From positions 2,046,001 to 2,110,000 of the forward strand of contig JASJZH010000001.1 in NCBI GenBank assembly GCA_037178975.1: DNA of 64,000 bases. The letters run 5' to 3'. Under the pieces are notes generated by a model, which saw only the letters and a program-made list of their open reading frames with translations, did not search any database and was not told where the DNA came from. Of this stretch, positions 27,223 to 38,678 are shown piece after piece (the stretch's first letter is position 1; every line of letters starts with the position of its first letter). Both the position numbers and the translations under genes were made by a program. This DNA comes from Oscheius tipulae. Its lineage: Eukaryota; Nematoda; Chromadorea; Rhabditida; Rhabditidae.

Positions 27223-30120
27223 GGAGAGTGACGTCACTTCTCGATGAATGTCTTCTCACCTTGTGTCTCCGCCCCTCCCCATTTTCACACGGACCCCGGC
27301 CTGGTTCCCACGCTAATCTTTGAGAAAAATGAGGGATGAGACGAGACTGTAGGGGTGAGACCGGGACAGAGACAGGGGTTCTCGAGTCTTCTGGGCACTT
27401 CTCACCCTTACCATCTTGTCAGTCACTATCAATTTGGTTACTGTACAAATTTTGGTAATTTTCAGAATTTTCTCAATTTTTCGAACCCACATACTCTCAA
27501 GGCAAATTTTCTCGGCCTGTGGTAGGGCTGAGAGCTGCCTCTCCGCTCTGAACACAGTCTCTCTTCTGTCTCTCTCCGCCTCCTGTACTCTCTCCGCTCT
27601 CCCCCCGTCCATCAGGGCGTACACAACGGGGCCCTGACGGCGTCAAACCCGCTCTTAGCCTAGGGGAAATAGCACCGGGAAGGGAGGAGAGGCGCGACTG
27701 GCGCAAGGCCACACGGCGGGTCAGGGACGCAGAGCGGCTGAAAGAGACTGAGCTATTTGCATTTGGCGCCCAAGCAGGATCGATCGACTCTCTCCGCTCG
27801 GCCATACTCTCTCACCGGGGCCCTCTTCACAAATATGATCTCTCGTCGGAACCGAGGGGAGGGGAGAGAGACAGCGGCGCAGAGAGGCCAGAGAGTGAAC
27901 TTTTCTCTCTCTCTCTGCAGTACTGATGATGATGAATCGCGGCTACGCGTTAACAGAGTCTATTCATGGAGCAGATCATTAGCAGCTGCAGATGGGATGA
28001 GTCAAAAGGGGTACAGAGAACAGAGAGTTACTGTTCAACGGTAGAAAGAGGGATAAAGAGAGAGTCACTCGACTACCTCTCCTCTCTAGACATTGATATA
28101 GTTCAGAGAATCAGTGGACAGTACAGAACTTCTGCTCGGGACCTTCTGCCTAATTCGGAATGTTACAGTAACCTTCTTTCAGTCAAGAGTACATCTGTCT
28201 CTCTCTCTCAGTAAACCTGCTCTGAAGAGGCGACAAACGTACTTCTATTGTGCGAAGTGTTTTAAACGGTACAGTACCCATAGATTCCATTCGTTTCAGG
28301 ACCCTGTGTGACTTAAAATACCAAGGGACTTGTAACGAGTCTTCTCCCCATTTCCTGTCCTATTTCCGATCAGAATCGTGTGTTCGTCTTTCCAAAAACG
28401 TCTCTCAGAACGACAAGTTTCCATTTGTTTCTCTATCTCCCCTTGGTCGAAAAACCGAACCGTTATTTTCGTCTGTGATCGAGTTTCGCGACGCACCACA
28501 GTCAACATATGATTTCATAGCACGCGCTTTGTTTTTCGAAGTGGAGGTTAGCTGGACAGGGATTCCCCCATTCGACTAGAGAGAAGAAGTCACGTGGCAG
28601 GACACGTGGCTTCCCCAGATCCCGATCTTTGTACTCTCTCTCTCTCTCTCTCCCGGGCGAACACTATCACATTATACGCAAACAATCCCAGAGTGGCTGT
28701 GTCGGAGAGTGACGCCATTCATCACACCTTGTGTCTCTCTCTGTGTCTCGCTAGCTATTCTCTCCCACTCGTGAGAGAGATCAGAGAGCGACCGCTATTC
28801 CCACGCTGTCCAGAGACCGACTCTCGGGGAAGAGACATGGAGAGAAGGGCACTTCCGTTTATCAACAAAAAGAGAGAAACAGAGATCAGGGAGTCTTTTG
28901 AAAGAAACAAAGACATATAGGCAGAGATGGTGAGAGACAGGGACAGTTCTACATAGTACAGTTCTACTACACTGAATCTTTTGGAAGTACATGGATAGGA
29001 AGACAGGAGAAGTATTGAAACTACAGGGACAGAAAGGCTAAGACAGGGTGAGAGACAGAGTAAGAGATAGTGACAGAGACAGAGACAGTTTGACCCAGTA
29101 CTTTTAAAATCTCTGTTGCAATCCATTGATTTTTTTTATGGATTAGACTCTACTGCCTAGGTTCTCAATTAATATTTTCGCTCAAACTTGAATTTCAAAT
29201 TACAGAAAGTTTGACTAAAGTTTTGAACTGTCTAGGATGCAAAAAGTCACCCAGAAAATCCTAGTCATACTGCTCAAAAAGTTTATGCATTCCTTCAAGC
29301 ACCAATCCCGTACCCTTCCGCAACTTATGCGGGACACATAGACACCAATGCATATTCATAGCCTAATGGTTGTAAACTTCCACTAACGCTCTCGATTGCT
29401 AAAGGGAAAGAGTCGTGAGAACATGACGTCAACGGCTTCCCCCCTTTTAAAGTCAGAGGACAACTAATGTCCGGGAGAGAGACACCGCCGCCGCCCCTCA
29501 TTTGGCGGGAACTCGGGGGGGATTCAATTTCTGATTTTTCTTTTCTTTCGGGGATGGTTTTGGATATAGCCAAAGCAAGGTAATGCTTATTAAAATGGCA
29601 TGTTGAAGGTGAGGATCCGAACCAGGAACCCCCAACTCTCTAGCTATCCGCTTAAACCACTCGGCCATTTCAGAAATTTCAGAATGTAGCGCGAGAGTTA
29701 TGAATCGAGCTAACGAGACAGTACGGGTACGACACCACGAACTCAAAAAGACGAGAATCTGCTTATACCCCCTCATCAACATGTTCCCACGGTCTAGAGG
29801 CTGTTTTTTTTTGTTGGTGAGGACAAACACATTTTGCATGCCATCTGGAGGACAAATAAACTGACCATGGGTCCCCAAAAACACCTTTTTCCTATTTCAA
29901 AGCCCTACTCACTATTTCAACCAATTTCTGCTTTAATCCCTTAGCTCACCTGATTTTCCGACCCGGGTCCAGGTTTACTACTGAGCAAGTTGTTCAAGAT
30001 CGGCGTTGGAGCTGCCTGAAAAGAGTTAGTATTTTAACACAAACTTAAACTCTTTCCTCCCCCTATTAGAAAGAACTTAAAAGTTACCTGATCGGCATTA
30101 TTTCCTTCTTCGGATGACAT
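16222..30120 (-). CDS. ARID1: ARID1/Osa (BAF250), SWI/SNF chromatin-remodelling subunit
   Basis: This is the large ARID subunit of BAF-type SWI/SNF. About 19 exons run from MSSEEGNNADQ (30120) to SSSMAVLA, stop 16222, about 1,600-1,700 residues. Order: a P/G/Y-rich low-complexity N-terminus with PGYPP repeats (about 26670-26060); the ARID domain in two exons (25737-25549 and 25507-25280; ERRAFFERLFAICEQNGEP, VRNKGGFEQ, YQLRKHYQRHLLALE); more P/Q/G/Y-rich exons including a Q run near 23920; then the BAF250_C domain (20550-16440; IWSLNALNVLLYDD, VLIEHFWATLSLLFP, FCLASEPMTYTAATETELIN). Intron 2 is 3.3 kb and full of CT/GA repeats. Joins around 24200 and 23340-23434 are uncertain. The introns hold many tRNA-like relics. 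Confidence 0.95.
16716..16777 (+). repeat. tRNA-like relic, ARID1 intron
   Basis: TGGCTCAGTCGGTTAG (A box) is followed by GGTTCGACTAC (partial B box) after about 30 nt. It is antisense to the host gene. Confidence 0.55.
16890..16952 (+). repeat. tRNA-like fragment, ARID1 intron
   Basis: ACTGGTGGTCTCGAGAACGATC followed by GGGTTCGATTCC resembles the D and T arms with a shortened middle. A good B box is the main evidence. Confidence 0.4.
16989..17062 (+). repeat. tRNA-like relic, ARID1 intron
   Basis: GTGGCCCAGACGGTAAGAG (A-box-like) and GGGTTCGATTTC (B-box-like) are spaced as in a tRNA. The acceptor ends do not pair well. Confidence 0.5.
17768..17834 (+). repeat. tRNA-like relic, ARID1 intron
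   Basis: ATGGGTCAGTCGGATAGAG and GAGTTCGATGCCCAT are spaced as A and B boxes. The outer bases ATGGGT and GCCCAT can pair, a hint of a surviving acceptor stem. Confidence 0.5.
18425..18757 (+). repeat. Four tRNA-like units in tandem, ARID1 intron
   Basis: Four units of about 65-75 nt follow one another at about 18428-18487, 18490-18557, 18597-18664 and 18685-18755. All are on the plus strand, antisense to ARID1. The second is best preserved, with GGGGCAGTCGGTTAGAG then CAGGTTCGAATC. The first and third have GGGTTCGAAA and GGGTTCGGTA; the fourth is most decayed (TAGGTCCGATA). They share the CAGTCGGT/CAGCCGGT motif, so they look like copies of one ancestor. Confidence 0.65.
23085..23330. repeat. 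Interspersed intronic repeat with ACAAAGTTGTAGA-type palindromes
   Basis: Two similar half-units (GATGTTCTGCAGAGTTGTAG and GATGTTCTACAAAGTTGTCG) flank a GC-rich centre. Related sequence occurs at 25785-26015 and 53300-53520, so this is a small dispersed family. Confidence 0.55.
24747..24776. repeat. (TC)n microsatellite
   Basis: Fifteen uninterrupted TC units lie in an ARID1 intron, within a wider CT/GA-rich stretch (24220-24780). Confidence 0.95.
25149..25216 (+). repeat. tRNA-like relic, ARID1 intron after the ARID exons
   Basis: GATGGCCTAGTGGTCTCAGG (A box) and CCGGGTTCGGATCCGG (B box) are spaced like a tRNA-Leu- or Ser-class gene. T-stem mismatches suggest decay. Confidence 0.6.
25785..26015. 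repeat. Interspersed intronic repeat, second copy
   Basis: It shares ACAATTTTGTAGAACATT, CACTTCTTGGGCCCAAAA and CTACTCTACAACTT motifs with 23085-23330. The outer parts form an inverted pair around a GC-rich centre. Confidence 0.55.
27177..27219. repeat. (GA)n microsatellite
   Basis: About 21 GA units lie in the 3.3-kb ARID1 intron 2. Confidence 0.95.
29608..29672 (-). repeat. tRNA-like relic, ARID1 intron 2
   Basis: On the minus strand ATGGCCGAGTGGTTTAAGC, a perfect Leu/Ser-type A box, is followed by CTGGTTCGGATCC. The T stem is mismatched. It is sense to the host gene. Confidence 0.62.
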
Positions 30121-33100
30121 TGTTGCATATGGAGAAAAGTGTGTCGTCTTCAGCAAAGCTCTTCACCCAGCATACGCGCTCTGAAAAAAGCTTTTCCCGT
30201 TAATTTTTTGTATCAAATAAAAGAATTGAAAGCGAAGGGAGAGAAAAAGCCACTCGGGAAATTGATTTTAATCAATAAAAGGTGAAATTTAGGACAGGCA
30301 GGAGGGAGGTCGTCCTCAGCCTGCCGTGGCCTCGGACGCGATTAAAGGAGGAGGCGAAGTGTCATCGGGGCGCATAGCATACAGAAAAGTGTTTCCTATT
30401 CTTAAATCTTGGTTTAAGAAGTGTTCCGCCTGAATTTAAATGGAGAAAGTATACTTTAAGTCGGTTTAAAGCCTAGAGGATATAAGTCAATCCTATTTCT
30501 CAGTTTTTAGCGAAGCCTAGCTACTTTTTTCGTTTTCCAAAACTTTTATTCAGGCAGGATACCCTAGAAAATCACACAAATTCAGGTAGTTAGCTTTAGC
30601 ACCAACTTTCAGGTAGTTAGCTTTAGCACCAACCAGTAATTTCAAAATTCGCAGGTACTGTAAGAGAAGGCGCGCAATTCAAATAGGGTATAAATACTTT
30701 TTCGTCGATAAAAAAAGGTTTTCTAGACTTTCTTTTCACTGCCTTTTTTAGCGAAAGGAGCTTAAGATTCGACAGCCCACGTAAGTTGGAATAAATATAA
30801 AGAAAAAGTCTGGAAACGAGTCAGAGAAATCGTTAGAAAGTTTGAAAACTGCATTTGCTCGGATATGCCTGGTGTACAAAGTGAGCACAGAATTTATCTG
30901 TGCTTTCACAAGCTGCCTTTGACGCTGCCATTGAAACTATACAAAAAAGCACAGAAGTCCTGAGAGGTATGCCTAAACAATCAGATTTTAGCAATCTTTC
31001 AAAATTATTGAAGAGGAATATAGATAGTATAGAGAGCTGTGTACTTCCAAAGATGCGATTATTAACTCGCTCTACAACTTTCTTGAAATCTCGGTACTGG
31101 GCTCCTCAATCCGAAACAAGGTCCTCAAAAAACTATGTCTCAGTTCAAAATTAGTCTCGCCGCAAAGATCATTTATCGTGGGAAAGTTGCATTCTCACAC
31201 GAGAGACAGAGAGTGACACATCGAAGTCCTTTCCCATGATGATACACACAGTGACACAACAAAAGAAGTGAGAGAGGAGAGACTCTTTTTCGTGTGTGTT
31301 CGAATCAAATCGGCGTCGTCGCGTCCCCCTCTCTCTCTCTCTCGCTCTCCGCGCTTATAAATGAATGGAGACGGAGAATGAGAGAGAGAGAGAGAGATAG
31401 ACTCTCTCTGATAATAGCCTGAAGAGTTCGAAACTTTTTCTCTCTGAGAGACAGAGAGACCTCAACTAGAAGGCCTAGAAGAGAGAGAGAGAGCGGTGGT
31501 TCGTTGGTTGGCGGGCCACGGTGGGCGCGCGAGCCGTCCCCAACCGCCCCTCCCCCTATTGATCGCGGCGACCCAGATCAGATCCCATGTACCGTCTCGG
31601 CTACAGGATCAGGGGGTTGAAAAAAAGACAGTTTTAGGCTTCTTCCTGCTTCGGAGTTGTTTCCTCCACCAGTCCACTATCTTCAATAACAGATTTGTAG
31701 TTTGCTCGCATCTCATTATTGCCTCCGCTGTTGTGGCCGCGCCGCAGTACACGGTGCGCGCTCTCAGCCAGGGGGAGACTCCTCTCACGACGCTCCGCCT
31801 GACTGACAAACAAAGCGCTCGGGCTGTCCTATCGCCACGTCTCAGCCGTCTCGCGTCTCCATTCAGCTGAAAAGAACCGGGTACTCTCTCGTACAGAAGG
31901 GCTCCGCGTCTCTGTCTCTCCCGTACTCTCTCACCGCTCTCTAGCCAGCGCCGAGAGAGGCAATAAATTCGGAGGCGCAATTACTTCTCCGTCTGCGTCT
32001 CCGTACTCTCTCGACTCACTCGCTCGCTTTCGCGCCCCTGCTGGCCGAGGCCAGAATTTGGTTAAACTGTGTCCCCGATGAGAGAGAGACAGAGATAGCA
32101 GACGCAGAAAAATCCTGGGAATCGGGATTACGGTAGTCTACTGTGGGATGGAGAAAATATATAATAGCTCGGGTTTATTAGGCAGAGAGATGGGATCGTA
32201 TGGGAGAGAGATCGTCGCCGAAGATTACTGGCCTGAACTGTACTGGTCACGATAGGACGTAAGAAGAGGGCTATCTAAAGGATCTCGAAAGTTGCATAAT
32301 TTTGTAGACAATCTGATGGAAAAACTACCTGGACTCGATGCAAGCTGAAAAGTATTCTGGGAATAGCAGAGGCATTCTGAAAAGATTGTGTCTGAAAAGA
32401 AGTTGCCCTCAGTGAAGAGAAGGGATAGAAAATTAAAAAGCTGAGGACTGTTCAAAATAGAAGAGACGCTCAGAAAAGTTTGGGCAAAGAAAGAACTTTG
32501 TTCCTATGGAAGACTTTGCAGGGAGGTGAGGAGACGTGAAAATAAAATAAAAAAAACTGGATAGGAAGAAACAGAAAGGCAAATGGGAAAGATGAGTAGC
32601 AAAATACAACTGAGGAACATTATGAGAAGGTATAAACAATAAAAAATGGAGTAAGGATTAGAGATAGTAAAGAAATGCGTATGGAAGAGGGTCTGTGAGA
32701 AGTATGGACAAGGGAGAAAACAAGGAAACGTAATAAGAAACATAAGGCAAGAAATGAGATTTAGGTCTTTTGCGAAAGACAGGACGTGGTCAAGTCTTAG
32801 GACAGGAGAGTCTAAGGGTAAAGACACCGAAAAATAGAGAAAGGAGTTCAGAAAGCTGTTCAGTACAAGTTATTGGGATGATCCTGGGAAACACATACCA
32901 TCTGTTTCGGTTTCAAAGTATCCGGAGCTGACCAGACGACTGTCTCACTCTCTTCAAACCGTTTCAGACCATTTCTATGAATCTAAGGAAAGCGTCAGAA
33001 GTGGATTGCATCCGTTTAGGTAGTCACAAAATCAGAAACAAGACGATGAGAAGCTGGGCCTTGCCAAGAAGACAAAATACATAGGACCTTTAAAGGTTAC

Positions 33101-34522
33101 ATTTTTTAGGGTCCTGTAGAAGATACCCCATCAAAGCTCCGAGAAATCGGAACTTTTTTGGTCTGTGTCTATACTTTGGAGTCACACAGTACGAGGAACT
33201 CCTAATAATTAGTTACTGTAGCGAGTTCCAAAGTTTTTTTTTATCCATTTTGAATTGTTCTCGCGCCTGTCTATCTGTGTGTCTGTTTGAAGCCAATATT
33301 GCCAATTAGTATGCACTACTTTGTGCACACACTAATTGTTTGCAAGTCGTGTCAGTTTGGGGATAACTTCGTTGGGAGAATGATGCTTCTGTAAGGGTAG
33401 CTCGACTGAAAGGTTATTTATGGACGGGTTGAAGTGAGAGGGAAGGGCCAGGGCAGGTTGACAGAAGGCAACCGAAACCGGCCAAAGTTCAAAAGAATCA
33501 GAGGTTGTTATCAGAGGGCGATTGATCTCTAGAGTCGTTAGCAATATAGGTAGGGAGAAAATAGGTTTAAAAAGTGAAAGGGAAGTGGGTTCGAGGGATG
33601 GAAAGTGAGGCCAAAGAGTGGAAAGTGGGTTTAACTGATTAACATTGTTCTTTAGCAATCGTTTTACTAGGGAAAGGACAAGGTAAGTACGTTTCGAAGG
33701 GCGGTGGCTTAACTTGTGGAACAGAACTTTGTTACAAAACATTCTAATTAGGTGCAAAGTTTGTTACAAACTTTGTTTCTGACTACAGTAAACGTTTAGC
33801 TTCTGAAACAAAGTGACGGTGTTGTGCGTGTATCAGAAAAGAACCTTTTTCAGAAAGTTGTTCGCCATGTACGGTTCTTATTAGTTACGTCAGCCTGGAG
33901 AGAGGAAGAAGGTTTAGATGTCGTGAAGCTGGAGCATGCGCAGAAGGCGAATAAGAAACTATCTGGTTGATTTTTTGACTACCTCCTTTCCAAAAACTAC
34001 GAAGTCTTCTGTAAGGAAACGACGGCGAGCTCCCAAAGTGTCTCGTCCGGAGGTCCTCAACCTTTACACCTCTTTCTGTCCCCTTTCCTCTTCAACTGTC
34101 GATAAATAGTTTGTGTAATTCTTTTCCACCTAGTTAACATCTATAGTTTCATTCTGGCTTTCGCGTCCGCCTTCAGTACAGTGAGGAGGGAAAGGGGGAA
34201 TCAGAAGGAAGTTTTAATGTATCAGGCAACAGACAGCAATGCATCTTTTGATACTATGCCACGAGTTCAGCTCGGTTCCATAAGTCTATGTAAACTCATA
34301 GAAACCGAGAAGATGGATTTTGTCAAGAAGAGAAACGAGATATGGGAGATACTCGTCAAAGGGCGAATCTCCTGGGATTTAGTACCAAGAAGACAGAGTC
34401 AGAGACAGGTGGCTTTCTTTCTTTTTTGGCATATTATGTCAGTCATACTCATTGTAAGATACTGATATACATTGGGAGATACACTATGATGTCTCTCGCC
34501 GTCTCCTCAAAGAACTATAACT
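30121..34522. other. Gene-poor region upstream of ARID1, rich in CT/GA repeats
   Basis: No open frame here shows a family or closes by splicing. Contents: a 24-nt direct duplication around 30583-30633; dense GAGAG/CTCTC motifs from 31190 to 32060; and a purine-rich AGAAA stretch 32220-32850. An 84-codon open frame at 30900-31154 is unsupported. It probably holds the ARID1 promoter and 5' UTR: a TTTTTTCAG acceptor lies about 60 nt before the ARID1 start. Confidence 0.5.
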
Positions 34523-35370
34523 TTATTGCCTCGAAATACAGACACATTTGTTTTTGAGCTGGATACCGCCTCTCGGAATGATGTACTCGTCTCCGGGACG
34601 ATCTGGACCGGCTTCCTCGAGCTGTCCGTTGCTCTCTCTCAGTGCTTCGTAGCTCCACATGCTCAGAAGACTGAAAACATTAGATTTCTTCTTCAAAACA
34701 CCTATTTTACCTGGATTTCCCATGCCGTGTCAGCAAGTAAACATCGCTCAGATTTTCTCCAGCTAGGTCCCTGACTTCCACGGACTGAATTCCTCGAAAA
34801 TTCTGCGAGGAGGCGACGAAACCAAGCTAAATTTTATTGAAATTATCGTAAAATCCACCGAAATCCCACAATCAGTGCCCAATGGGACTTGTGCCCGTTC
34901 CTCCTTATCGGCTCGTGGTTCTTGTCACAATCGTAGGCCACCAGAAGTAGCTTTTCGGCTTCCAGAAGATTCACGAGCTCCAAAAAGGTGGGAAAAGATC
35001 CAGAAAGAAGCGAAAGTTCAGGAAAAAGGGACCTGCCAAAGTCAACAAGCCATTCCGCTAAATTTCTTGGGTTTTTGATCTAAAAGTCAAGATTACTCGA
35101 GAAGATCTCTCCATTTCTGGTCAATCCCAAGGCCTTAGCTCTGCTGAAAATCTCCTCGACAGCTATTTCGGTTCCAAAGAAGCTCCCAGCCATTTTTAGA
35201 GCCACCAGACCGCATCTAAATGCCATTTTTCATCCAATTTTCAGGTACAAAACTCGCTGAGGGCCTTTCTGACGAACTGGCTCCAATTCCTGCCAGAAAA
35301 CCCGAACTTCAGCCGGCTGAAGAGCTGTCAGACGATGTCTGATGCTCTTGGGTAAGAGATTGAGTTCCAT
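34523..35370 (-). CDS. ACTMAP: Actin maturation protease
   Basis: ACTMAP (human C19orf54) removes acetylated N-terminal residues from actin. Five exons (35370-35249, 35215-35097, 35057-34870, 34826-34711, 34670-34523) close to 230 residues; the introns are 33, 39, 43 and 40 nt. The likely catalytic cysteine is in VLCGLVALKMAG, and the histidine in NGHKSHWALI, preceded by YDCDKNHEP. Near the end are VYLLTRHGKS, LLSMWSYEALRESN and YIIPRGGIQL. It begins MELNLLPKSIRHRL, three bases after a TTTTTTAG acceptor. AATAAA (34527-34522) overlaps the stop. It is shorter than the human protein mainly at the proline-rich N-terminus. The identification rests on remembered family motifs. Confidence 0.9.
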
Positions 35371-35580
35371 TGACTAAAAAATGGACTTTCTCTCCCCACA
35401 AAACTCAAAAAAGTAATGGGTGATGAAAACTTAATATTGTCAGAAAACGATACAGTTTGGGCGATATCAACTACAGAAAACGTATCATCTGGAACAAAAT
35501 TTGAGGCAGTGGGGAGTAAAATGTGCGGAGTAGTAGAGGTGTGCTGTGTGGAGAAAGATAATGTTAAAAATACATAGGGA

Positions 35581-38500
35581 TCAAGGCTGCTTGGCTCCGA
35601 AGGGCAGATCATCGAACTCACGAGACTGGAACACTCTGCCGGAGTTGTGAGCGCTCGTCGTGGTCGGGCTTTGGTAGCTCGTGTTGGCGGAGCCAGGAAA
35701 ACGGGCGAAACTCGTGTTCGGCGTGTGGTTTACAAAACGTTTCGAATGGCCGGGAAGTCCCTGAAAATAAGAGTTTTAGGAGATAGCAAAAGTGATGTGA
35801 GGTAGACTATGTGGTTTGTTATGGTTGGACGTGGGACATCCGTTTAAATATCTAAAATGGACAAAGTTGGTACACTGCCTATTGGGTATACGTAGTCAGA
35901 GACTGTTGTTTAGGCGAGAACATGGAGATAAGCCCAGACTGACAGGGGCAGGAGAATACACGGACCGTTGAATAGAAACACAACAGGAGCTGAATAAGGA
36001 AAGACTCGTTTGACCGACTGATTGACCTCGAATGACAGTGGGTTCGCTGACACACACTGGATGAAAGATTGAAAGGGACAGTCAAGTTTTATAGTAATCA
36101 GACTGGTCATGTTGACAGCGGCATGTAGAAAAGACACAAGTTGACAAAGACAGCTAAAGGTATGACCAAAAAGAGACATGGTAAAACTTGACAAGCTAAC
36201 ATGTTCCACCAAACAATTGACTAATTGACAGAGAAAATCTGCCCACAGATCATTAGTTAAAATTTAAAAGAAAAACTCACGAGAATGGGCGGAAGTCTGT
36301 CGAAAGACTCCAGCGTGGCCACAATCACTTCTGCTGGCTGCTGGCGCGGGATAATCATGACTTCGCGCTTCTGGTTGATGGCAATGGCACTGGTATAGGG
36401 GAGAGCAAAGTCGCAACCGACGCGACAGACAAACTTCAGGTCCTGGTCGAAGAGCTGAATGGTACGACCGCCAGCATCAGCCACAAGAGACCAGCCCTCG
36501 ACGTCGACCTGTACCCCGGAGACGAAATCGAAGCCGCCGTTCGGTTCGCCCTTAAATTATGATTTTGTACCAAAAAAAAAGACGGGAAAACAAACCTGAT
36601 GATCCCACTTGAATGGGACCGTCTTCTTCAATTTGGCCGTCGTTTCCTGATGGTTATATTCAAACATCATCAGCGTCTGGTTTCCGAGATCCGAGATGAC
36701 GAGACGATTTCCATTCATATGACAGAAGCTCGGGTTGCCTGCTGTGAAGCTGATACGGCTGACAATATCGCCATACTTCTTTGGATCGAACATATCGTAG
36801 ATGACGGCCTCGAACATGGCGTGGTCAATCCTATGAATCGTGACAATGTTGCCGAGCGGAGTCGTAGCCAGTCCTAAAAATACAAGCTATTATTGGGCAA
36901 AGATTCTGCCAGCTTCAGCTCCTGTCGACTCAAATGACTATGCTGTTAGTCAGCTTGAAGCACAGGCGTTGACAAGAACTTCGCAAGGAGACAATACGAG
37001 ACAGACAATGAAATCGAAAGCAGGCTGATAGATACAGGGTAAGAGAGTCGGTTTGACAGATCGACAAGACACATCGTATAATGGTTGACAGGAACAGCAA
37101 ATCGAACTGAGAGATGCAAGATTTAAGCTGGACATGCTGTTACGAGCCAGTGAAAGACTAGCAGATACAAGCTTTCAGTTGGATAGGGTGAGAGAGGCAG
37201 AGCGAGGATCGGACAGGCTTGCAAAAACAGAAAGAGAGCTGTGCAGATTAGCAACTGTCAGGAACAGCATATGGATAAGCCGGGTTGACACGGATAGCAT
37301 AAAGTCATGACCGTGACAGAATGTGAGCTTTCTTTGTCAGTAGAAATATACTACCAGGCTGTTGAGGGACCAGAATGAGTGGAACTGATTAAGAGAGAGG
37401 GGACAGGCTAGTTTAGAGTTTGGAAAGTAGAATTGAAGGCCACGGAAACTGGACGCGTTTTCTCATTTCATCATAGCTGGCTGGAAGACGAAAATGATGG
37501 GAAAAATACCTCTACATCCGATCTTTCTGCCATCAGCACCCTCCACCACGACGGCGACCTGCTGGTTGCTGTAGGTATAGACACATAGGCAGGAATCGCT
37601 CAAAATTCCTAGCGTCTGTCCGGGCCGAATGACACACACACTAGCCGGATTAATGAACTTGGGCGACTCGACGCTCAGGCCGTCCGGGTAGAGCAGGATC
37701 CTGTTGTTCCTGCTGTCCGCGATGGCCCAGCTCTTGCGGACCTCATCATAGCAGCAGCCCAGTGGACGGTTCAGAACGCTCGATACCTTCTTCAGCGATT
37801 CCTTCTTCTTGAGTCCGACGAAGCCGGTCTGCTCGTAGATGTCGCGGAAGTGGAGTCGGGTATGTGGAGAATCGGGCTCGCGTTTCGGTACGAGTTCAAC
37901 GACGGGCTCCGGTGCGAGTTCTCTAGCCTCAGCCTCGTTCATAGCAGCGATTCGCTCATCAATAGTCGTCTGATCTGGTCGCTTCTCTACGGCGATTCCC
38001 TTCATTATTCGAGTCATCAGGGCCACGTCAGCTAATGCTGTCGACTGCTTTGGTGGGTTTTTCTTGGCCTCCACGGGTGCTTGGCGAATTTTTTCGAGGG
38101 TCTCCAAGTCTGCAAAAGTTAGTGGCGGAGCGCTCGGGCTTGGAAACTGCTGCTGCTGCTGCTTTGGGACAAATTCAGAAAGCTTATTTGGTTTCGGAAA
38201 TGGTGGAGCAAGATTGTTCGGGGCCGAGATAGTTTTGTTCATCGACTTCGGTGGCGGCGAGGTAATTTTGTTTGTATTCTGGAAACCTAGCCTCAGAAAT
38301 CGAAGTAATTAGGTATATACCAGATTCTCGAGCTCGATGACAGGCTTCTGGACCTTGTTAGCCAGCTGCTGCTGTGGATTGTAGATGGCGAAATCAGGGC
38401 AATGGATAGCAGCATTCGGTCCATACCGGGCGATCATGGCGTCTCGGGATTTGTTGTACTTGTAGATGATGCAGGAAATCTAAATCGAAGTTGCTTATGC

Positions 38501-38678
38501 GTACAAACAACGAATTTACCTCATTACTAATCGTGGAAATCTGTGAAGGAGTGAAGACGTAGCCGGACTGATGACTGCTGGAGACAAAGCCAATGATTAG
38601 CTCCAGGCCGTCCGACCTCTCGTCCAAAGTCACCTGGTTTAGCGGACAGTCGATGCTCGTGCAAAAGTCCGCCGACAT
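35581..38678 (-). CDS. NHL-repeat (beta-propeller) protein
   Basis: About six exons run from MSADFCTSIDCPLNQVTLDE (38678) to FDDLPFGAKQP, stop 35581. The N-terminal third is low-complexity with a short Q run (near 38150) and charged helices. The C-terminal half has NHL-type blades: RPLGCCYDEVRKSWAIADSR and NRILLYPDG; GLATTPLGNIVTIHR; NRLVISDLGNQTLMMF; WSLVADAGGRTIQLFD. I see no RING, B-box or filamin domain, so it is not a complete TRIM-NHL protein of the Brat/TRIM2 type. NHL propellers usually bind RNA or protein; no more specific role is visible. One intron (about 36875-37510) is full of GACAG-type motifs. It ends 210 nt before the ACTMAP start on the same strand. Confidence 0.82.

Noticed and set aside
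27028-27259. Open frames with Ser-Leu repeats
   Set aside because: They are translations of the (GA)n microsatellite in other frames and have no codon or splice support.
30900-31154. 84-codon open frame resembling a small helical protein
   Set aside because: It lacks a family match, a spliced context and a nearby poly(A) signal; chance is sufficient.
36900-37420. CRISPR-like spacing of GACAG motifs
   Set aside because: Repeats are short, irregular and variable, and the DNA is eukaryotic.
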